Positions 1-4,393 of a stretch of DNA of 5,107 nt are shown piece after piece (position 1 is the first letter of the stretch; the number at the start of each line of letters is the position of its first letter). This DNA comes from Oribacterium sp. Its GTDB lineage: Bacteria; Bacillota_A; Clostridia; Lachnospirales; Lachnospiraceae. A program made the translations under genes and the position numbers. Below the pieces are notes generated by a model. The model made no database searches and was not told where the DNA came from. It saw only the letters and a list, made by a program, of their open reading frames with translations. The stretch spans positions 1-5,107 of the forward strand of contig JAGAXP010000227.1 in NCBI GenBank assembly GCA_017940955.1. Reading direction: 5' to 3'.

Positions 1-78
1 AATATGTTGGATATGGTATACCTTGTTTGCTCAGATTTAAAGGTTCCACTTCCTAACAGAAAACTTAAAGCCGCATAA
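1..78 (+). CDS. Possible 3' end of an unidentified gene (partial)
   Basis: Frame 1 is open from the window edge for 25 codons and ends at TAA 76-78. The readable end is VCSDLKVPLPNRKLKAA. I do not recognise the family. The codon mix looks protein-like, and a dyad follows 15 bases after the stop, as is common after genes. However, 25 open codons can easily occur by chance and the start lies outside the window. It could equally be non-coding spacer. Confidence 0.3.
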   Translation, partial: NMLDMVYLVCSDLKVPLPNRKLKAA

Positions 79-92
79 TCAGCACAAATACT

Positions 93-126
93 GGGGTTGT
101 GGGTATTTTTTACCCACCATTACCCC
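93..126. other. Two-tier inverted repeat
   Basis: A perfect 7-bp stem (GTGGGTA 99-105 with TACCCAC 111-117) encloses a five-T loop. An outer GGGGT (93-97) can pair with ACCCC (122-126) across a small asymmetric bulge. No U-run follows on the plus strand; the next bases are TGAAGAGCC. On the minus strand the following bases are also not T-rich. It is therefore not a standard intrinsic terminator. It could be a weak terminator of the fragment at 1-78 or a protein-binding dyad. Confidence 0.35.
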
Positions 127-181
127 TGAAGAGCCAAAAATATATAGTATTTGTTTTTCAGTGTATCACCGTATTTTGATA

Positions 182-190
182 TGGTAAAAT
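182..190 (+). promoter_or_regulatory. Candidate extended -10 promoter for exoA
   Basis: TGG followed by TAAAAT (185-190) fits an extended -10 element (TGn then the hexamer). No good -35 hexamer sits 16-18 bp upstream, and other AT-rich hexamers such as TATAGT near 210-215 and TATAAG near 257 are also possible. The 250-base stretch before exoA holds no convincing gene, so its promoter should lie here, but the exact site is uncertain. Confidence 0.25.
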
Positions 191-329
191 AGCTATTATT
201 GATGCCCGGTATAGTATTGTCTGCAGCATGGTGTGAATGCGTAACATTAAATCGGGTATAAGTGACTAATGCTTTAAAAAATGAATATACACGTCCGCAG
301 TTCACAGCGGAGGAAACGGAGAATATGTC

Positions 330-1085
330 ATGAAAAAAATGATTTCATGGAATGTTAACGGCCTTCGTGCCGTTATGGGCAAGAACTTTATGGAAGACTT
401 TCAAAAACTTGATGCCGATATCTTCTGTCTTCAGGAGACGAAGCTTCAGGCCGGACAGATAGATTTGGACCTCCCGGGATATCACCAGTACTGGAACTAT
501 GCTGAGAAAAAGGGATATTCCGGCACGGCTCTTTTCACTAAAGAGGAGCCTCTGAATGTGACCTACGGCATGGGGATTCCGGAGCATGATATGGAAGGCC
601 GTGTCATAACGGCAGAGTTTCCGGACTATTATGTTCTCACTGTTTACGTTCCAAATTCCCAGGGCGAACTTAAGCGCCTTCCCTACAGAATGGAGTGGGA
701 GGACGCCTGGAGGAATTATATAAGCGAGCTTGATAAGAAGAAGCCGGTCATCTATTGCGGAGATCTCAATGTTGCCCACGAAGAGATAGACATTAAGAAT
801 CCGTCAACAAATCATCACAATGCAGGCTTCACTGACGAAGAGCGTGCCAAGTTCTCAAGGCTCCTTGCATCAGGCTTTGTCGACAGCTTCCGCATGCTTC
901 ATCCGGACGCCGTAGACGAGTACAGCTGGTGGTCCTACCGCATGAAGGCAAGAGAAAGAAATGTAGGCTGGCGTATAGACTACTTTGTTGTATCCGAAAA
1001 GCTGAAGGACAGGATCAAAGATGCAAGCATTCATCAGGAGATAATGGGATCGGATCATTGCCCGATAGAGCTCTGCATTGAATGA
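330..1085 (+). CDS. exoA: Exodeoxyribonuclease III (ExoA/XthA family AP endonuclease)
   Basis: This is a cytoplasmic base-excision-repair enzyme. It cleaves DNA 5' to abasic sites and removes damaged 3' termini, and the family also has 3'-5' exonuclease activity. The 251 residues span one complete endonuclease/exonuclease/phosphatase fold, the usual length for Gram-positive ExoA. All signature blocks are present: SWNVNGLRA (6-14, Asn8), CLQETK (33-38, metal-binding Glu36), GYSGTALF (62-69), VYVPNS (105-110, Tyr106), GDLNVAHEEID (144-154, Asp145 and Asn147), NAGFTDEER (164-172), WRIDYFVVS (214-222, Asp217) and GSDHCPI (240-246, Asp242-His243). The ATG at 330 is chosen because GGAG (318-321) lies 8 bases upstream and the protein begins right at the first beta-strand. 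An ATG at 325 in another frame stops at once. No key residue is missing and the gene appears functional. It seems monocistronic. Confidence 0.97.
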   Translation: MKKMISWNVNGLRAVMGKNFMEDFQKLDADIFCLQETKLQAGQIDLDLPGYHQYWNYAEKKGYSGTALFTKEEPLNVTYGMGIPEHDMEGRVITAEFPDYYVLTVYVPNSQGELKRLPYRMEWEDAWRNYISELDKKKPVIYCGDLNVAHEEIDIKNPSTNHHNAGFTDEERAKFSRLLASGFVDSFRMLHPDAVDEYSWWSYRMKARERNVGWRIDYFVVSEKLKDRIKDASIHQEIMGSDHCPIELCIE

Positions 1086-1099
1086 TCATACAAATGATC
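1084..1099 (+). other. Short hairpin overlapping the exoA stop codon
   Basis: GATCAT (1084-1089) and ATGATC (1094-1099) form a perfect 6-bp stem with an ACAA loop, starting inside the exoA TGA codon. It is not followed by a U-run (TAAAATTCG follows). It may help protect the 3' end of the exoA mRNA or be chance. The stronger hairpin at 1167-1203 is the better candidate for ending exoA transcription. Confidence 0.25.
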
Positions 1100-1158
1100 T
1101 AAAATTCGATAATGCTGATGAAATAGTTTTAAGAATGAAGTATTAAAGGCCTTTTCTC

Positions 1159-1203
1159 AAAAAAAAAGCCCGCGCAGGCGGATCATATCCACCTGCGCGG
1201 GCT
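1159..1203 (-). terminator. Intrinsic terminator, best fit on the minus strand
   Basis: A perfect 12-bp GC-rich stem pairs 1167-1178 with 1192-1203. It continues through one C/A position (1179/1191) into GGAT/ATCC (1180-1183/1187-1190) around a CAT loop. Read on the minus strand, the C/A mismatch becomes a G-U wobble, giving a continuous 17-bp stem followed by nine U (complement of the A-run 1159-1167). That is a textbook terminator, 15 nt past the stop of the PHP phosphatase remnant. Read on the plus strand it is followed only by GGUUAUUUA, but it may still slow polymerase leaving exoA, so it may be partly bidirectional. Confidence 0.85.
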
Positions 1204-1218
1204 GGTTATTTACGGTTA

Positions 1219-1395
1219 TTAATTTACAGTCTGTCCTTTGATCCCTGACTCTTTCAAAGCCTTAAGGAATGATTCTTTGTTCAGGCCGGCGATGAGTTCC
1301 TCCGGGAAATGAACCTCTTCAAGAAGTATCTTTGTTTGTTCAAAGTGGCCGATGAGGTTTGAGATATGAGCATCGGTTGCAACGGAAATGAAGCA
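1219..1395 (-). pseudogene. 3' remnant of a PHP-domain phosphatase (YcdX-like), 5'-truncated
   Basis: Read on the minus strand, about 58 codons end at TAA 1219-1221. They encode a recognisable C-terminus: FISVATDAHISNLIGHFEQT, then a segment with LLEEV, HFPEELI, NKESFLKAL and a short tail. The pattern S-(D/T)-DAH followed by IGxFExxxxLLEEVxFPEEL is characteristic of the PHP-domain hydrolases of the YcdX/histidinol-phosphatase-like group, in which the DAH segment supplies late metal-binding residues. The full family is roughly 240 residues, so about three quarters is missing, including the N-terminal metal-binding HxH motifs. Upstream of about 1395 the frame is open to 1491, but those residues are the antisense of the methyltransferase remnant and not PHP sequence. 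The fragment keeps its own terminator (1159-1203). It should be non-functional. The family assignment is from motif memory. Confidence 0.7.
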
Positions 1396-1668
1396 ACGAA
1401 GGCAGCTATCCGTGGCTACCGTGAGATAAATATGCAGGGAATCAAACTCGTTAAGGACGGTGGTTATCTCGCAACCTGCAGCTGCAGTCATTTCATGACC
1501 CCTGAGCTTTTCACAAAAACCATTGCCGAGGCAGCCAATTCAGTTCACCGCCGTCTCCGTCAGGTGGAGTACCGCACCCAGTGCTCAGACCACCCGATCC
1601 TTTGGGCGAAGGATGAAAACAGCTACTATTTGAAGTTCTATATTTTCCAGGTGTGTGATGAGAAATAG
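1390..1668 (+). pseudogene. 3' remnant of an RlmI-type 23S rRNA (cytosine-C5) methyltransferase
   Basis: About 92 codons, ending at TAG 1666-1668, match the C-terminal quarter of the class I SAM-dependent methyltransferases of the RlmI/YwbD family. Visible blocks are AAIRGYREIN, a GIKLVKDGGYLATCSCSHFM stretch with the family's conserved CSCSH, then LRQVEYRTQCSDHPILW and LKFYIFQV at the end. The intact family is near 390-400 residues, with an N-terminal PUA domain, an RNA-binding middle part and the SAM-binding motif I. All of those are absent here. An ATG at 1366 opens this frame, but residues before about 1390 are the antisense of the adjoining PHP remnant, and there is no ribosome binding site before it. 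The remnant is therefore probably untranslated and inactive. Intact family members methylate 23S rRNA. A functional copy would have to exist elsewhere in the genome. Confidence 0.8.
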
Positions 1669-1717
1669 GGCTGGGAAATGGCGATAATGCTTGATTTTAC
1701 GGGCTATTCATTATGAA

Positions 1718-1760
1718 AAGCCGCCGCGCTTTTGGATTATATCCATCAGCACGACGGCTT
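1718..1760. terminator. Hairpin terminator after the RlmI remnant
   Basis: The arms 1718-1729 and 1749-1760 pair over 12 positions with two C/A mismatches on the plus strand (1724/1754 and 1727/1751). An inner perfect stem TGGAT/ATCCA (1733-1737/1741-1745) has a TAT loop. On the minus strand both mismatches turn into wobble pairs, so the stem is stronger there, with a short U4 tail. On the plus strand a looser U-rich stretch (ATTTACTTTGGATTTTT) follows and the hairpin sits 50 bases after the methyltransferase stop. Direction is therefore uncertain and it may work both ways. Confidence 0.6.
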
Positions 1761-2193
1761 ATTTACTTTGGATTTTTGGTTTAGCTGCATACTAATTCAT
1801 TATGAGGATGAATTTTTATTATTTCACCTTAGGCAGCATCTCTTCCTGTACTTCTATTGACTCAGAAATGAAAAAACACGATTAGGGTCATAAAGACTTG
1901 CCGAAATCATTGACACAAAAATGAAATTTCTTGATTTGAGTCATTTTGACTGCGTAGATCAATGACCTAAATTAGACATATTACGTTATGAGTCATATAG
2001 GTGCACTTAACTAAATGACTTATTAAGAAGAATAATGTGTATGTGGTCAATCCGCAGAGGTTATTTTTGGGGTGTGGGCTGGTTTTTGTTTTACCGACTG
2101 ATTATTTCATCTGTTTATTAGTAACAGTTCGACTGTGCCCTCCGGCTCGAGCCTACATATAAACGGAAAAATATTCTATTCAACACAATTCTG
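1761..2193. other. Long intergenic stretch without a convincing gene
   Basis: No frame carries a plausible gene with a ribosome binding site. The main content is the near-periodic repeat array at 1858-2049. A short minus-strand frame ending at 1819-1821 reads ESIEVQEEMLPKVK and could be a decayed gene end. Further right are two small dyads: ACAGT-TCG-ACTGT (2124-2136) and the palindrome GGCTCGAGCC (2144-2153), a GC-rich spot in otherwise AT-rich DNA. I see no RNA gene, insertion sequence end or origin. Confidence 0.6.
1858..2049. repeat. Degenerate tandem array, period about 53 bp, with alternating TGAC/GTCA boxes
   Basis: TGAC occurs at 1858, 1911, 1963 and 2016 (steps of 53, 52 and 53). 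The inverted box GTCA ends at 1890, 1943, 1995 and 2049 (steps of 53, 52 and 54). This defines three full units (1858-1910, 1911-1962, 1963-2015) and a partial fourth. Units 1 and 2 agree at about 70% of positions by hand alignment; units 2 and 3 agree less, and the fourth is the most diverged. Each TGAC and the GTCA that follows it form a 33-bp imperfect dyad (for example TGACaCAAA with TTTGaGTCA in unit 2). Each GTCA and the next TGAC form another dyad of 27-28 bp. The array ends about 145 bp before the promoter of the GH13 operon. Function is unknown; clustered operator sites or a decayed repeat family are both possible. Confidence 0.7.
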
Positions 2194-2202
2194 TGATATA
2201 CT
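2194..2202 (+). promoter_or_regulatory. Extended -10 promoter of the GH13-like/glgB operon
   Basis: TGA followed by TATACT (2197-2202) matches the extended -10 pattern (TGn plus hexamer) of vegetative promoters. No good -35 hexamer lies 17 bp upstream, as is usual for extended -10 promoters. A start near 2209 would give a leader of about 65 nt. A second hexamer TATACA at 2212-2217 is an alternative. Assigned to this operon by position only. Confidence 0.5.
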
Positions 2203-2265
2203 TATTCCAACTATACATAAAAGTATTTATCCTATCCCTTATGTGCACCACCGGGAAACAAAAGT

Positions 2266-2270
2266 AAGGA
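2266..2270 (+). promoter_or_regulatory. Ribosome binding site of the GH13-like gene
   Basis: AAGGA is followed by four A residues and then the ATG at 2275. The spacing is on the short side but supports this start. The protein begins directly with the beta-rich N-terminal domain, and no in-frame upstream start with a better site is seen. Confidence 0.65.
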
Positions 2271-2274
2271 AAAA

Positions 2275-4287
2275 ATGTTTGGACTAAAAAAAGAAAATGA
2301 TCTGTATATATTTGAGGCAGTTGTTCATACTGAGCAGCTGTTCCTCAATCTATATGACGGTAACAGAAAGGTGCGACAGATAGCCTTTGATCCGTACCAA
2401 CGTATAGGTGATGTGTGGAAGCTTGAGATTTCGGAAGATATCTCAGGCTACAGCTATTGCTATGAGGCGGACGGAAATGTTTTTACCGATCCCAATGGAA
2501 CGGTATTTGAAGGAAGGAAAAAATTCGGTTACCTGAAGGATGGCACCAGGATACTTAAAACTCCTGTGGGGGAGGCTGTGGCCATGCCGGAGCTCAGTGA
2601 GGAGTGGATAAAGGACAGGCCTTTGGAAACCCCCTATGACGAAACTATCGTTTACCGCCTTCACGTAAGAGGCTTTACGGAGCACAGCTCCTCCGGACTC
2701 AAAAACGATGTCCGGGGTACCTTCCAGGGCATCATAGAAAAAATCACATATCTTAAGTCACTGGGGATAACGGCAGTGGAGCTGATGCCCGCCTATGAGT
2801 TTAATGAGGTCATGCTTCCGGATTACGGCAGTAAGAATCCATACCAGTCAGAGGTTAAGCCTACGGGGCGCATAAACTACTGGGGCTTTACAAAAGATGC
2901 CCTGCAGCTGGCGCCGAAATCAAGCTTTACCTCTGATCACAAAAACCCAAGAAACGAATTTCGAAAAATGGTGTATGAACTGCACCGTAACAATATAGAA
3001 GTGATCGTAGACCTGTACTTTACCTACGAGACATTACCGGACTATATCACCACAGTCATGCGGTACTGGCGCATCAGCTACCACGTGGACGGTATCCATA
3101 TGATAGGCTCCGCCCCCTACGGTGTCATCGCCCGGGATCCCTATCTCAGCAGGTTCAAGATCTGGGCTGACAGCTGGGAGGATCCGAACCGGGGAAACGA
3201 TAGGTACGGAGTGTACAGGCATGGGTCAACGAAGTATCTTGCGGATTACAATGACGGCTTCCAGAACGATATGCGCCGCGTCCTTAAGGGTGACGAAAGC
3301 ATGCTGCAGGCCCTTATGGGCAGGATCAGGTACAATCCTGAGGAGCGGGCGAACATTCAGTATATGGCCAATGTTTCCGGCATGAGTCTCTATGATGTCC
3401 TGAGCTACGACAGAAAGCATAACGAAGGAAACCATGAGGACAACCGGGACGGAACCAACATGAATTTCTCATGGAACTGCGGAGAGGAAGGCCAGACCCG
3501 GAAGAAATCCATAAAGCAGCTCCGAAGGAAGATGTGGAGGAATGCTTACCTCCTTCTCATGCTCAGCCAGGGAACTCCCCTTATAAACTCAGGTGATGAG
3601 TGCGGGCAGACGAGGCTCGGCAATAACAATGCCTACTGCCAGGACAATAACATTAACTGGTTTGACTGGCGGCTCCTTGAGAAGAACAAAGAGCTTTACG
3701 AATTCGCGAAATACATGATCGCCTTCAGGAAAAAGCACAAGGTGTTCCATCAGAGCCAGGCCCTCAGGATGCTGGATTACCGTTCAGTAGGCATTCCGGA
3801 TCTCAGCTTCCACGGCGAGAATGCCTGGAGGCCGGAGATGGAAAACTTCAGGCGACAGCTTGGCGCCATGTATGCAGGAGAGTATGCCTCGGATGACACC
3901 TTCCTGGTGCTTTACAATTTCCATTGGGAGAAACACGACTTCATGCCGCCACATGCTCCGGTAGGTAAAAAGTGGGCGGTGGCCATAGATACTTCAAAGG
4001 ATGACATTAACGGCATTTACCCTGAGGGGGAGGAGCCGGAGCTGGATACCTCGGATATCATCGTGGAACCCAGAGCCATAGTTGTCCTTAAAGCGGTCAA
4101 GGATAAGAGCTATAAGCCAAAGAGGAAGAGAGCTGTCCGGAAGAAAAAGAAAGTGACTGACAACGTAAAAACAGCTGAAGGCAGTCCGGAAGCCCCGCTG
4201 CAGGAATCTAAAGCTGAAGGCAGTCCGGAAACCTCGTTTCCGGAATCAGCAGCTGAACGCAGCCCCAAAATCCCGGCGCCGGAATAA
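2275..4287 (+). CDS. GlgX/isoamylase-like GH13 protein lacking all catalytic residues (predicted pseudoenzyme)
   Basis: A 670-residue cytoplasmic protein with no signal peptide. Residues 1-90 form a degenerate CBM48-like beta-sandwich. The GH13 barrel runs from about 120 to 490, followed by a C-terminal beta domain to about 607. GlgX-type landmarks are clear: YRLHVRGFT (127-135), YWGFTKDALQLAPKSSF (202-218), SYDRKHNEGN then EDNRDGTNMNFSWNCG (377-403), and GTPLINSGDECGQTRLGNNN (433-452). Yet the catalytic regions are altered. Region I has DLYFTYE (246-252) where DVVYNHT is expected. Region II has VDGIHMIGS (271-279), with Ile277 at the nucleophile Asp. Region III has ADSW (298-301), with Asp for the acid/base Glu. 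Region IV has NVSGMSL (366-372) for the CHDGFTL type, losing the His-Asp pair. Only 26 residues separate regions I and II, so domain B is missing. Debranching or amylase activity is thus unlikely; glycogen binding or support of GlgB is inferred. The frame is long and undisrupted within the fold, which argues for selection. The basic tail and odd stop are listed separately. Confidence 0.9.
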   Translation: MFGLKKENDLYIFEAVVHTEQLFLNLYDGNRKVRQIAFDPYQRIGDVWKLEISEDISGYSYCYEADGNVFTDPNGTVFEGRKKFGYLKDGTRILKTPVGEAVAMPELSEEWIKDRPLETPYDETIVYRLHVRGFTEHSSSGLKNDVRGTFQGIIEKITYLKSLGITAVELMPAYEFNEVMLPDYGSKNPYQSEVKPTGRINYWGFTKDALQLAPKSSFTSDHKNPRNEFRKMVYELHRNNIEVIVDLYFTYETLPDYITTVMRYWRISYHVDGIHMIGSAPYGVIARDPYLSRFKIWADSWEDPNRGNDRYGVYRHGSTKYLADYNDGFQNDMRRVLKGDESMLQALMGRIRYNPEERANIQYMANVSGMSLYDVLSYDRKHNEGNHEDNRDGTNMNFSWNCGEEGQTRKKSIKQLRRKMWRNAYLLLMLSQGTPLINSGDECGQTRLGNNNAYCQDNNINWFDWRLLEKNKELYEFAKYMIAFRKKHKVFHQSQALRMLDYRSVGIPDLSFHGENAWRPEMENFRRQLGAMYAGEYASDDTFLVLYNFHWEKHDFMPPHAPVGKKWAVAIDTSKDDINGIYPEGEEPELDTSDIIVEPRAIVVLKAVKDKSYKPKRKRAVRKKKKVTDNVKTAEGSPEAPLQESKAEGSPETSFPESAAERSPKIPAPE

Positions 4288-4290
4288 AAA
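4102..4290 (+). repeat. Basic low-complexity tail with three 39-bp (13-residue) repeats
   Basis: After the C-terminal beta domain, residues 609-627 are very rich in Lys and Arg (KPKRKRAVRKKKK). Three 39-bp repeats follow at 4174-4212, 4213-4251 and 4252-4290. They read AEGSPEAPLQESK, AEGSPETSFPESA and AERSPKIPAPE-stop-K. A basic patch followed by an acidic, Pro/Ser-rich disordered segment suggests an interaction or polyanion-binding tail rather than part of the enzyme fold. Such slippage-prone repeats commonly vary in copy number between strains. Confidence 0.8.
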
Positions 4291-4383
4291 GCTGATACAG
4301 ATGCCGCGGCATCTTCAGAAGATACAATTAGTACAGAGAAAAAGAATGAAGCAATAGAAGGCGCTTCTGTGAAGAAACGCTAA
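4288..4383 (+). other. In-frame continuation of the GH13-like tail beyond the TAA stop
   Basis: After TAA 4285-4287 the same frame stays open for 31 codons to TAA 4381-4383. It reads KADTDAAASSEDTIS and onward to ASVKKR, with the same Ala/Ser/Thr/Glu/Lys-rich composition as the tail before it. The second stop overlaps the glgB Shine-Dalgarno, the normal arrangement for consecutive genes in an operon. This suggests that the ancestral protein had 702 residues and that 4285-4287 is a recent nonsense change. Confidence 0.65.
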
Positions 4384-4388
4384 GGAGG
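4382..4388 (+). promoter_or_regulatory. Strong Shine-Dalgarno of glgB
   Basis: AAGGAGG with a 5-base spacer to the ATG at 4394 fixes the glgB start. It overlaps the distal in-frame TAA of the preceding reading frame, so ribosomes finishing an uninterrupted upstream frame would terminate on top of it. With the present stop at 4285 that coupling is weakened. Confidence 0.85.
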
Positions 4389-4393
4389 AACTC

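Noticed and set aside
120..305. Minus-strand 61-residue open frame upstream of exoA
   Set aside because: No Shine-Dalgarno, no recognisable domain and AT-rich spacer composition, so it is most likely chance.
345..1058. Minus-strand open frames inside exoA
   Set aside because: They are shadows of a gene with a full set of conserved motifs on the plus strand, and they show no family features of their own.
1219..1491. A 90-residue minus-strand protein as a complete gene
   Set aside because: Only the C-terminal part up to about 1395 resembles a PHP phosphatase. The rest is the antisense of the methyltransferase remnant, and there is no ribosome binding site.
1366..1668. A 100-residue plus-strand protein as a complete methyltransferase
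   Set aside because: It lacks the SAM-binding motif I and the RNA-binding domains. Its first residues are the antisense of the PHP remnant, and no Shine-Dalgarno precedes the ATG.
1858..2049. CRISPR array suggested by regular spacing
   Set aside because: The candidate 27-28 bp repeats are too different from one another, and the putative spacers resemble each other as much as the repeats do. It behaves like a degenerate tandem repeat, not a repeat-spacer array.
2121..2160. tRNA 3' end suggested by a GTTCGA-like stretch
   Set aside because: The flanking bases give a 5-bp stem with only a 3-base loop, and no acceptor, D or anticodon arms can be folded around it.
2443..3435. Other open frames (both strands) inside the GH13-like gene
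   Set aside because: They overlap a long plus-strand frame with clear GH13 signatures. They have no ribosome binding sites or recognisable domains.
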